This document shows positions 56,197 to 64,000 of a DNA stretch of 64,000 nucleotides, piece by piece. Each line of letters begins with the position of its first letter. Position 1 is the stretch's first letter. The DNA comes from JBGSPL01 sp964511435. GTDB lineage: Bacteria; Patescibacteriota; CPR2; UBA1875; CAIMLA01. The stretch covers positions 1-64,000 of the forward strand of contig CAZEFH010000001.1 of assembly GCA_964511435.1 (NCBI GenBank), in the 5' to 3' direction. The position numbers and the translations under genes were made by a program. Below the pieces are notes generated by a model, which did no database searches, had not been told where the DNA came from, and was given only the letters and a program-made list of their open reading frames with translations.

Positions 56197-58683
56197 TTAC
56201 TTGCCTATTTTCAACATTTTCGAGGCGGATGTCCTAGTGCCACCGACTAACTTTGTAAGTTCAAGTACAACTAGGAGACTGGCGGCGATACCGCCCACCA
56301 TCCAGATGAGATGCCAGGGGAGTTCTCCAAAACGAAATACTTTTACCAGAAAGCTAGTACTAGTCGCTAGTACTAGCATCACGTATGTAAATATAACTAC
56401 GGCAATAAGCGCCCTGTTGTCATTACGAGGCAGCTTCGTAAGTAATAATTCTTTCTTAGATAAATTTACCAGTATAAGTACTACATTTATTGTAACTAGC
56501 AGAGCAAAAACAAAGGTTCTCGCCGTATTTTCACCGACAACCGGTAGCAACTGCAGATACGATACCGTAAGCACAACACCACTCACGAACCCTAGTAAAA
56601 TCGGTGATAGTAGATTGCGGAGAGATACTATGCGCTCACTAACTGTACGAGGCCTTCGATCCATGATGTCACGATCTTCAGTGTCCGATTCAAAGACTAC
56701 CGTACAGGTCGGATCAATCACAAACTCCAGAAAGACTATGTGCGCGGGGAAGAGTACCAGCGGTAGTCCTAGAAGTACCGGTACTACTGAAAGAATAACG
56801 ATTGGGATATGTACGGCGATGAGATAACCTATGGCCTTCTGGAGATTGTCATAGATTCTCCGACCTAGTTTGACTCCTCCAACTATAGAATTGAAATTGT
56901 CGTCGAGAAGTACGATACTAGCCGCCTCGCGAGCGACATCAGTCCCCCTTTGGCCCATGGCAATACCAATATGAGCCGCTTTTAGAGCTGGAGCATCATT
57001 GACACCGTCTCCAGTCATTGCCACCACCTCCCCCATCTCTTTCAGGGTCTGGACAATCAGTAACTTCTGAGTAGGCACTACACGACTAAAAACAGATGTC
57101 TTCTCGAGTATCTGTCTCCTCTTTGCATCACTAGCTTTCTCAAACTCCGCTCCACTGACCACACCCTCAGTCTCGATGCCTATCTGCTTGGCTATCGAAA
57201 ATGCAGTTTCGTGATAATCGCCGGTGATCATGATTATCCGGAGCCCTGCTCGTTGTGCTAACACAACCGATTCGGGGACACCACGACGGATTGGGTCCGC
57301 CATCGCCGCAAGTCCTACGAATTCAAACTTAATATCATGACGATTCTCGGGTAATTCTGACCCTTGATATTCTGCTTTCGCTACTGCCAGTACCCGGAAA
57401 CCATCATGAGCAAAGCTAGCCACACTAGTAAGAATCTGCTTCTTCTCCTTGACACTCAGATGACAAAGGTCGATTACCGCTTCTGCCGCCCCCTTCAGGG
57501 CTACCTCATAGTCTTCCCCGAAACGATATCCGTGAGCGACACAGAGAGATTCTGGCGTAACCGGATATTCTTTCACAAGTTCATAATGGTCATAAAGCTT
57601 ATCAAGATCGAGGTATTTCTTCCCTTCAACCACAAATGCCGATTCCATGGGATCAAACGGCTTCTTTTGTGATGCTAGGAGACCGTATTTAATTACTTCT
57701 TTATCGGCAGTAAAGTCGTTCAGCATCACCTCTCCGCCTACTGGGACTATTGCCTCGATTTTCATCCTGTTTTCAGTCAACGTGCCTGTCTTATCAACAC
57801 AGAGTACTGTTGCGGCACCAAGAGTCTCTATCGAAGCAGAGCGACGTGTCAGGACATTATGTCTTGCTAGCCTCCAGGCCCCCATCGTCATAAATAGTAG
57901 CAGAACGATTGGAAACTCTTCTGGCAGAATTCCGATAGCAAGAGTTAGCCCAGAAAGAATCCCCTGTATCAGATTGCCACGAGTTACTGTATAGACGGCT
58001 GCCAGAACAATACAGAGTAGTATTCCGATAATCGCAAGATATCGCACCAGGGTAGTAATTTCTTTTTGCAGCAAGGTCTTTTCTATCTCTATTGATTTTA
58101 GCGACTTACCAATCTTCCCCAGCTCAGTCTGAACCCCTGTCGCCTGAACCACCGCTACGCCGTGTCCACTGACCACCATAGAACCAGAGAAAACTTTGTT
58201 CTGGTCCGATACATTCTTCTCGACCGCTACTGATTCTCCCGTCAGTAGTGATTCGTCTACTTGAAGATTAACTGCTTCCAGCAGTCTCGCATCTGCCGGT
58301 ACTCTATCCCCTTCTACTAGATGGACAATATCTCCGACCACCACTTCGCGTCCAGGAATACGAACTTCGCGACCACCGCGTACAACGATTGCTCGCGGAC
58401 TCGAGAGCTGAGTCAGGGCCTGTAGCGATTTTTCGCTCTTGCGTTCTTGATAGAGCGATATCGCCACCACTCCTACAATCGATAGTAGCAGCAGTAGCGC
58501 TTCGGCGACATCACCGAGAAATATATATAGTAGACCTGCTGCAAGAAGCAGAGAAATCATCGGTTCTTTGATTATTTCTAGTAGAAAATACCCCAAAGTT
58601 TTGGGTTTTGCGGTAGGAAGTTCGTTGTACCCATTTATCTTCAGTAATCGTGCCGCCTCAGCGGTCGTAAGGCCTGTCTGCAT
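56197..58683 (-). CDS. P-type cation-transporting ATPase with PEEFP motif
   Basis: An 828-residue pump. Actuator TGES (LLTGESVAVEK), phosphorylation site CVDKTGTLTEN, hinge MTGDGVNDAPALKAAHIGIAMG, and about ten membrane segments. The transmembrane-4 ion motif reads LPEEFP where Ca-ATPases have PEGLP, and the sixth segment has EFVIDPTC instead of NLVTD. The transported ion therefore cannot be assigned; calcium or another divalent cation is possible. It follows the histidine kinase by six bases and is likely in its operon. Confidence 0.9.
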   Translation of the reverse strand: MQTGLTTAEAARLLKINGYNELPTAKPKTLGYFLLEIIKEPMISLLLAAGLLYIFLGDVAEALLLLLSIVGVVAISLYQERKSEKSLQALTQLSSPRAIVVRGGREVRIPGREVVVGDIVHLVEGDRVPADARLLEAVNLQVDESLLTGESVAVEKNVSDQNKVFSGSMVVSGHGVAVVQATGVQTELGKIGKSLKSIEIEKTLLQKEITTLVRYLAIIGILLCIVLAAVYTVTRGNLIQGILSGLTLAIGILPEEFPIVLLLFMTMGAWRLARHNVLTRRSASIETLGAATVLCVDKTGTLTENRMKIEAIVPVGGEVMLNDFTADKEVIKYGLLASQKKPFDPMESAFVVEGKKYLDLDKLYDHYELVKEYPVTPESLCVAHGYRFGEDYEVALKGAAEAVIDLCHLSVKEKKQILTSVASFAHDGFRVLAVAKAEYQGSELPENRHDIKFEFVGLAAMADPIRRGVPESVVLAQRAGLRIIMITGDYHETAFSIAKQIGIETEGVVSGAEFEKASDAKRRQILEKTSVFSRVVPTQKLLIVQTLKEMGEVVAMTGDGVNDAPALKAAHIGIAMGQRGTDVAREAASIVLLDDNFNSIVGGVKLGRRIYDNLQKAIGYLIAVHIPIVILSVVPVLLGLPLVLFPAHIVFLEFVIDPTCTVVFESDTEDRDIMDRRPRTVSERIVSLRNLLSPILLGFVSGVVLTVSYLQLLPVVGENTARTFVFALLVTINVVLILVNLSKKELLLTKLPRNDNRALIAVVIFTYVMLVLATSTSFLVKVFRFGELPWHLIWMVGGIAASLLVVLELTKLVGGTRTSASKMLKIGK

Positions 58684-58689
58684 CAGTAA

Positions 58690-60921
58690 CTATTCCTTTG
58701 CTGATACAACTTCACTTGCTGTCGGTGGTGTTGCTGCAATAGTTTCTGTTGTCTTGGGCGCTGGTGCGCTCGCTAGCTTGGGCATAGAGCGCTTCTTTAG
58801 CGGGAATCTAAAACCAAAGATAGAGCCCTTACCCTCAGTGGAGTCAAAAATGATTTCTCCACCATGATCCTCGACTACACGCTTGGCGAGGTAGATACCT
58901 AGACCAGTTCCGTCTGGGCGAGCAGTGCGGGCATTATCAGCACGGAAGAATTTCTCAAAGAGGTGATCTCTTTGTGCCTTCGGTACTCCGATGCCGGTAT
59001 CATGAACTTCGTAGATAAAGTCGTCTTTGTCATGACGAAGGACTACGGTCACACCACCTGTATTGGTATAGTAGATGGCATTGTCCATAAAGTTCATCAC
59101 TACCTGACGAATCTTCGTCTCATCAGCATAGATATGTGGCACCTTACCCTTCTTCTCTACCTTAAGATAAAGCCCCTTCGCCTTGGCACTATTCGTCAGC
59201 TGCTTCATCTCCTCTTCCACTACCTTCTCGATGTCTACCTCTTTTGGTTCAAGGAAGAAACGGCCGGTATCCATACGAGAAACGTTCAGAAGGTCGTTGA
59301 TAAGACCGACCATTCTATTTGCACCGCTGTAGGCCTCGTTGATGAAGTCGTACTGGCTCACCTTGATATCGCCCGCGTCACCCTCGAGAAGCATCGACAG
59401 ATAGCCCTTAATGGCGGTCAGCGGCGTACGGAGTTGATGAGATGCCATCGAGATAAACTCGTCTTTGGCATGGTCGAGCTCCATCAGCTGCTCATTCTTC
59501 TGTTTCAATCTGTAAGTAGCTCTCTTAACTTCCTGACGAAGGGTGGTGTTGAAGCGACTAATTTCCTCATATGCCTTGGCATTCTCAACTGCAATCGCCA
59601 GCTCTGGTCCGAGAATTTCTAGCACACTTAGGTCCTGTTGTGAGTACATATCGCCCGAGCTCTTCTCACCAAGGAGCATAACGCCGATAATCTCGCCCTC
59701 AGTCTTCAGTGGTATTGCTAGATTTGCCTCATATTCAGAGAGAAGGTGCTTCATGCGAGAGCCTTCCTCGAGGTCGTCATAGTGTATTACGCCATCATGA
59801 GTCATCTTGAGCACATCACGAGGATCGACATCCGGCGTCTTCTTGTAACCCGTCGCCTGGACGGTGTACATCCGAGTATCGTCCTTGATGAGTGCAAAGA
59901 GTACTCGACTAGCCTTCAGATTCTTGGTAATGATGTCGCCAACCTTGTATAGTAGCTCAATAAGGACGATGGTCGAGCCCATCGTATTTGAAAGCTCAGA
60001 GAGCAGCTCATCTTGATCATACTGATTGCGGAAAAAGATCTTGTCAGTAGCCTTGGTAATCCAGGTTTTAAGCGGCTGAAAAAGAAATACCATAATAACA
60101 GCGATGACGGTACGCATTGCGCCCTCGGCAAAATTGAATCCTTGCATCTGCCCCGGGAAAAACAACATTTCTAGTCCTAGAACTGAAAGGGCGTAAAATG
60201 AAGCCAAAGAAGAAATTAATAGAATATATGCCAGGGATCTAGCAACAACAAGCCTAATATCAAGAAAATGGTGTCTAATTATTGCGTAAGCAGAAAAACC
60301 TACAAGAATCATTGAACTTTGAGCATCAAATGGCACTGCGGGTGTTATATTAAATAAAGGCAAAATAAGCCCTATCAATATAGCTACAGCTGCATAAAAT
60401 GATAATCCGAGCAAGATTATCGTTAACTGAGTCCTTTTTACGCCTCTTGAACCTAATCTTGCCTTTATTACAAGATAAAACAGATATAATAAGGCTACAA
60501 AAACTGCCACGCTGAACGCATTAAAAAGTGGACCTGTACCAAAACTATAACCTGCAGCACCACCTTTTTCTAACGAGCTAATAATCGTCCCATCGATAAA
60601 TGGAACTACAAACAATACAAGCGCAAGAAGGTAGAATAATACAATCCCAAAAATCTTATTCTTATTTTCTAACAAAAATAAGAACCAAGGAACTAACAAA
60701 GGAGCTATAACTCCACCAGTTGCATAAACGAGTTTAAACGCAAGTAAATTTTTATCAAACACAAAGAAATAAAAATTTGCTAAAGCCCAAATCGCTGAGG
60801 CAAAGGAAAAAATAAGAAAAGTAATATTTACGGCTCTCTTTGGATTCTTTAAAAAAACCAAAAGACCTAAAACTATGTTTGTTATCGCGGCTAAAATTGA
60901 AAGTGAATTTAAGGAATCCAT
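58690..60921 (-). CDS. Sensor histidine kinase: 7TM sensor, GAF, HisKA, HATPase
   Basis: A 743-residue kinase. Residues 1-290 have about seven to eight membrane segments, as in 7TM-type sensor kinases; about 315-450 is a GAF domain, 455-485 a coiled coil, HisKA has SMASHQLRTPL with phospho-accepting His495, and the ATPase has N-box NFMDNAIYYTN, DTGIGVP and GTGLGIYLAKRVV. A Pro/Ala tail ends it. No response regulator is adjacent. Composition changes inside the gene near 60180: upstream codons (residues 1 to about 247) are AT-rich like the neighbouring synthase, the rest GC-rich like the ATPase. Confidence 0.92.
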   Translation of the reverse strand: MDSLNSLSILAAITNIVLGLLVFLKNPKRAVNITFLIFSFASAIWALANFYFFVFDKNLLAFKLVYATGGVIAPLLVPWFLFLLENKNKIFGIVLFYLLALVLFVVPFIDGTIISSLEKGGAAGYSFGTGPLFNAFSVAVFVALLYLFYLVIKARLGSRGVKRTQLTIILLGLSFYAAVAILIGLILPLFNITPAVPFDAQSSMILVGFSAYAIIRHHFLDIRLVVARSLAYILLISSLASFYALSVLGLEMLFFPGQMQGFNFAEGAMRTVIAVIMVFLFQPLKTWITKATDKIFFRNQYDQDELLSELSNTMGSTIVLIELLYKVGDIITKNLKASRVLFALIKDDTRMYTVQATGYKKTPDVDPRDVLKMTHDGVIHYDDLEEGSRMKHLLSEYEANLAIPLKTEGEIIGVMLLGEKSSGDMYSQQDLSVLEILGPELAIAVENAKAYEEISRFNTTLRQEVKRATYRLKQKNEQLMELDHAKDEFISMASHQLRTPLTAIKGYLSMLLEGDAGDIKVSQYDFINEAYSGANRMVGLINDLLNVSRMDTGRFFLEPKEVDIEKVVEEEMKQLTNSAKAKGLYLKVEKKGKVPHIYADETKIRQVVMNFMDNAIYYTNTGGVTVVLRHDKDDFIYEVHDTGIGVPKAQRDHLFEKFFRADNARTARPDGTGLGIYLAKRVVEDHGGEIIFDSTEGKGSIFGFRFPLKKRSMPKLASAPAPKTTETIAATPPTASEVVSAKE

Positions 60922-60922
60922 T

Positions 60923-62182
60923 TTAGATCAATCCGAGCTCTTTTCCAATTTCCTCGCAAGCCTTAATATATGCATCAAGATGTTTCTTTGTATGTGTTAC
61001 CATAACGATAATTCTAAATCGACTCTCTCCCTCAGGAACGGCAGGCCATCGGACGATTGGTGACAGGAATTTCCGTTCAAAAAGTTTATTTCCGAACTCT
61101 ACTCCCTTCTTCTCTGGACCAACCATTAGAGCCACTGAAGGAATATTGTCATTACCGACTATCGTAAAGCCCCTTTTCCTTAATTCATCTCTAAGATACT
61201 GAGATTTTTCAAAAAGTTCTTTACGAAGCTTTTGACCCTTTTTAATTTGCTTAACTGATTCAATCATCCCTCCTGACATCGAACAAGTCAAAGATGAAGA
61301 TAAGATTGACGATCTTGTTGCAATTCTTAAGTAGTCAATTAACTCTTTTTTGCCGCAAAGATAGCCACCAGTACCTCCCATAGCCTTATCCATACAACCC
61401 ATAAGTATGTCGATATCTTTTACGCAATGGAAATGCTCTGGAGTTCCCCCACCATTTTCGCCTAAGATACCAATGCTATGCGCGTCATCAAGCATTATTT
61501 TTGCATCATACTTCTTTGCAACTTTAATTAATGCTTTTAAGTCTGTTATTTCTCCATCAAGACTAAATACGCCCTCCGTGATGATTAACTTGTTCTGTAT
61601 CTTATTATACTTCTGCAGTTTTTCTTCTAGATCAGCAAAGTCATTGTGTTTAAAAACAACCTTTTTGGCTGCACTTAATTTACAACCGTCAACAATTGAC
61701 CCGTGATTATACTCATCACTGAAAATAACTCCACTGCCTTTTTTATAAGGAAGACCCATCATAAATTCATCCATAACAGCTCGAATGACTCCGACATTAG
61801 CCATATATCCAGTAGGTAATGTCAGGCAGTCTTCCGTTCCCGTTAAGGACGCTATTTCTCGTTCTAGTTCTTCAATAATGTCAACGTTGCCGCTAATTAC
61901 TCGCGAACCACCTGGACCCATCCCATATTTTTCAATTGCTGCAATACCGGCCTTCTTAACGGCAGAATTCTCAGACATTCCCAAGTAATTGTTTGCACAA
62001 AATATGGTAAACTTCTCACCATTAATTATACAATCTGGCTCGTTTACCCCGTCTGAAATTACTGGGAACATTGGGTAAAGTTCCGTGTCTTTGAGATAAT
62101 CGACCAAACGATATGCATTTTCGAAATGCTTCTTCTCTTTATTTAATTTAGAACCAGCAAACAGCTTAATTTCTTTAAGCAT
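60923..62182 (-). CDS. Alpha-oxoamine synthase family PLP enzyme (BioF/Kbl/SPT/CqsA-like)
   Basis: A 419-residue PLP enzyme that by family joins an amino acid and an acyl-CoA with loss of CO2. Seen: CANNYLGM (60s), GPGGSRVISGN (89-99), DEYNHGS with His160, the DDAHSIG motif (232-238, Asp to PLP nitrogen), the PLP lysine in MDKAMGGTGGY (Lys266) and the closing RWPAVPEGESRFRIIVM. It does not clearly fall in BioF, Kbl or serine palmitoyltransferase. CqsA/LqsA signal synthases belong to the same family and sit by sensor kinases, as here. It is notably AT-rich (17 of 60 G+C in the line starting 61501). GGAGGAAAG precedes the ATG. Confidence 0.88.
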   Translation of the reverse strand: MLKEIKLFAGSKLNKEKKHFENAYRLVDYLKDTELYPMFPVISDGVNEPDCIINGEKFTIFCANNYLGMSENSAVKKAGIAAIEKYGMGPGGSRVISGNVDIIEELEREIASLTGTEDCLTLPTGYMANVGVIRAVMDEFMMGLPYKKGSGVIFSDEYNHGSIVDGCKLSAAKKVVFKHNDFADLEEKLQKYNKIQNKLIITEGVFSLDGEITDLKALIKVAKKYDAKIMLDDAHSIGILGENGGGTPEHFHCVKDIDILMGCMDKAMGGTGGYLCGKKELIDYLRIATRSSILSSSLTCSMSGGMIESVKQIKKGQKLRKELFEKSQYLRDELRKRGFTIVGNDNIPSVALMVGPEKKGVEFGNKLFERKFLSPIVRWPAVPEGESRFRIIVMVTHTKKHLDAYIKACEEIGKELGLI

Positions 62183-62211
62183 CTTTCCTCCAGAATTATT
62201 TACTTAATTCA

Positions 62212-62241
62212 ATTCTAGCACCGAAAAGCCAGCCGTTACAA
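62212..62241 (-). promoter_or_regulatory. Promoter of the synthase-kinase-ATPase operon
   Basis: TTGTAA at 62236-62241, an 18-base spacer, and extended -10 TGCTAGAAT with the hexamer at 62212-62217. It lies in the gap after the acyl-CoA ligase gene. Confidence 0.6.
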
Positions 62242-62255
62242 CCACTCTACAATTA

Positions 62256-64000
62256 TCAGTTGTACATTTCGTCTATAAGTGCGGCCTGTTTCTCGAGTAC
62301 GACTTGCCTCTTGAGCGAGAGCTTCGGTGTAAACTCCCCTGTTTCGATACTGAAGGGCTCTGTGAGCAAGCGGAACTTACGGACTCGTTCGATGGATGAA
62401 AGCCGATGTGTCTTTTCTATCGCCTCACCAGCGATGAGGTCGATAACTTCCTGCATCTTGGCAAGCTTGTGGTTGCCCTTGATACCAAAGCGCTCTGAAA
62501 GCTTGGCATAGTCAGGTACGATAAGGGCAGCGATATGCTTTCGCCCATCCCCCATCACAAACGCTTGTTCGATATATTCGCTGCTCTCTAGGGCGGTCTC
62601 AATCGGTACAGGGGCCACCTTCTTGCCCGTTGTTAGAACGATAAGATCCTTTTTGCGCCCAGAAATGGTCAGAAATCCTTCACCGTCGATATAGCCGAGG
62701 TCACCAGTCTTAAACCAGCCATCCTTTGTAAAAGCATCTGCAGTATCACTTTTACGGATGTAGCCCTGAGTAATCGTAGGACCTTTTACTAATATCTCCC
62801 CTTCGCGAGTGAACCTTACCTTGACGTTATAGATTGGGTCACCGACGGTACCGAAGCGATACTTTGCGAGCTGATTGACGGCGATAATCGGTGAAGTTTC
62901 TGTTAGGCCGTATCCCTCTATAACAATCATGTCTAGCTTCTCAAAGAAGCGACCAATCTTTGCAGGTAGACTTGCTCCCCCGGAGACGAAGAAACGGATG
63001 TTGCCGCCAAATATGGCTTTTACTTTCGAGAAAACAATCTTGTCAAAGACGGGGTAAAATATACTACCCTTCTTTGTCGCAAAAGCTAGCTTAAAGATAA
63101 GTTTTGTTACTGGACTCGCCTTGGCCTTTGCCATTACCTTTTCATATATCTTCTCAAATAGGCGCGGCACCGCGAGGACAATCGTGGGCTGATACTCCAG
63201 GATTTCCTGAGTCAAGGTATCGAGACTGAGACAGTAGCCGATGGCGGCACCGGCATAAATCGGAATGTAGTAGCCGGCTGTACGCTCAAAAACATGCGAG
63301 AGCGGTAGCACTGAGAAGAACTTGTCTGTTGGTAAGATCCATATAGACCTCGTTGTGCCCACAATATCCTGAATAAAGTTCTCATGGGTTAAGAGTACGC
63401 CCTTAAGATGTCCGGTAGTACCAGAGGTATAGATAATACTAGCCAGGTCACTTGGTTTTACTGCTAGGGCTCCTTTCACTATACTCGCCTGGTCTTCTTC
63501 GGTCAGTTTCACGTCGTCAATGTGATTTCTGAAGTAGTGCAGCTTCGAGAGCTTGCTCTCCTTGATTTTTGAATAGGAAAATAAATGACTCACCGTTGGC
63601 ATATTATCGGCAATCGCCAGTAATTTATCCTCAATATAGCGCTCAGAGAAAAAGATTAGTTTCGGTTTCGTCTCCTTTACAATTTCGGCTATTTGCTCCG
63701 GTGAGAGCACCTCATGGACAGGCACCGTCACTCCCCCGAGAAGTTGCATCGCCAGGTCCGTAATTACCCACTCGGGACGATTCTCGGAAATAATCAGTGA
63801 TTTGTCACCAGACTTGAACCCGAGCTCGGTCAGAGCCTGCGCTAACTGCATTACCTTATTTTTTAGTTCAAAATACGAGAGACTTTCGTAGTGGTGCCCT
63901 TTTTTATACCGCAAGGCTTCATTGTCCGCCCTCAGCTCTGCTGAAGTCAGAAACATATCACCTAAGTTTATCGGAACCCATTGCTTACTCTTTTTTTCCA
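62256..64000 (-). CDS. Long-chain acyl-CoA synthetase (AMP-forming), 5' end beyond the window
   Basis: Activates a fatty acid to acyl-CoA via an acyl-adenylate. It has the P-loop IIYTSGTTGHLKGVLLTHEN, the EGYGLTETSP motif, GWFKTGDLGYIDGEGFL and the hinge SGRKKDLIVLTTGKKVAP. The first Met is at 63956, but the frame stays open to base 64000 and encodes KQWVPINLGD immediately before it, a normal start region for this family, so the true start is probably outside. It lies just upstream of the alpha-oxoamine synthase, which needs an acyl-CoA. Confidence 0.92.
   Translation of the reverse strand, partial: EKKSKQWVPINLGDMFLTSAELRADNEALRYKKGHHYESLSYFELKNKVMQLAQALTELGFKSGDKSLIISENRPEWVITDLAMQLLGGVTVPVHEVLSPEQIAEIVKETKPKLIFFSERYIEDKLLAIADNMPTVSHLFSYSKIKESKLSKLHYFRNHIDDVKLTEEDQASIVKGALAVKPSDLASIIYTSGTTGHLKGVLLTHENFIQDIVGTTRSIWILPTDKFFSVLPLSHVFERTAGYYIPIYAGAAIGYCLSLDTLTQEILEYQPTIVLAVPRLFEKIYEKVMAKAKASPVTKLIFKLAFATKKGSIFYPVFDKIVFSKVKAIFGGNIRFFVSGGASLPAKIGRFFEKLDMIVIEGYGLTETSPIIAVNQLAKYRFGTVGDPIYNVKVRFTREGEILVKGPTITQGYIRKSDTADAFTKDGWFKTGDLGYIDGEGFLTISGRKKDLIVLTTGKKVAPVPIETALESSEYIEQAFVMGDGRKHIAALIVPDYAKLSERFGIKGNHKLAKMQEVIDLIAGEAIEKTHRLSSIERVRKFRLLTEPFSIETGEFTPKLSLKRQVVLEKQAALIDEMYN

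Noticed and set aside
1..64000. Plus-strand ORFs of 60-200 codons throughout
   Set aside because: All lie opposite real minus-strand genes, lack ribosome sites and show no recognisable domains.
1..64000. Alternative genetic code (UGA as glycine)
   Set aside because: UGA ends several intact proteins in TGATG overlaps, and no core gene needs an in-frame UGA.
1..64000. CRISPR array, prophage or insertion sequence
   Set aside because: I saw no regularly spaced repeats, and no transposase, integrase or phage structural genes. The baseplate-J-like protein at 12853 is membrane-anchored and sits in an envelope operon.
63957..64000. Acyl-CoA ligase starting at the ATG 63956
   Set aside because: The frame is open upstream to the edge with a family-like segment, and AGGTGA is too close to this ATG to serve as its ribosome site.

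Overview
The window reads as a chromosomal segment of a Candidate Phyla Radiation (Patescibacteria) bacterium. The evidence is short single-domain versions of core proteins (AlaRS without its C-terminal domain, MetRS without a C-terminal tRNA-binding domain), densely packed and overlapping genes, and frequent GTG/TTG starts. Several small SH3, LysM and zinc-ribbon membrane proteins of the CPR envelope type are present, along with an archaeal-style 2-oxoacid:ferredoxin oxidoreductase plus ADP-forming acyl-CoA synthetase. I cannot assign a class. UGA acts as a stop codon (for example in the TGATG overlaps at 21605 and 38497), which argues against the UGA=Gly lineages. Every gene I support lies on the minus strand, so transcription runs from high to low coordinates throughout.

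Layout from left to right. 1-9963: smc (truncated by the left edge), a PQ-loop transporter, the YceD-rpmF-nusB-rnc operon, a leucyl-tRNA synthetase carrying an in-frame NUDIX domain, a HAD phosphatase, a tRNA-Ala, prmC and obgE. 10031-18180: an envelope block (LysM/M23 peptidase, mltG, ruvX, a baseplate-J-like surface protein and an FtsA/PilM-like ATPase), then a GreA-type factor and alaS. 18216-19432: a short, very GC-rich island with three small unknown genes, their own promoters and strong hairpins. 19449-27885: mnmA (with a dispersed repeat translated inside it), NUDIX, YdcF and CvpA-CAP. An Fe-S/metal operon follows: Phd-like regulator, iscS, flavin protein, iscU, HMA-SafE-cupredoxin, a 34-residue metallothionein-like peptide and an HMA protein. 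After it come SH3 and TatD proteins. 27872-36890: MFS, metG, HAD, rsmI, acyP, rsmA, an Rpf-like muralytic protein, GNAT and uvrD.

36936-55827 is a central-carbon block. Read in transcription order it holds PGPGW membrane protein, gap, pgk, tpiA, small membrane protein, fba, ppsA, zinc-ribbon membrane protein, eno and membrane protein. A second unit follows with gpmI, a PfkB kinase, three envelope proteins, ADP-forming acyl-CoA synthetase and korABCD. Together these carry triose phosphates to PEP/pyruvate and oxidise 2-oxoacids to acyl-CoA with ATP recovered by substrate-level phosphorylation.

55828-64000 has a tRNA-Glu with a displaced 22-nt copy of its own 3' end, a P-type ATPase, a 7TM-GAF histidine kinase, an alpha-oxoamine synthase and an acyl-CoA ligase that runs off the right edge. 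The synthase gene and only the membrane-sensor part of the kinase share one AT-rich tract of about 2 kb inside GC-richer DNA. This suggests that a PLP-dependent, possibly signal-producing enzyme and its sensor were acquired together. I regard this as the best candidate for an undescribed system here.

Promoters of TTGACA/TATAAT type with extended -10 boxes are recognisable at many units. Several have the -10 box exactly six bases from the ATG, which predicts leaderless mRNAs.
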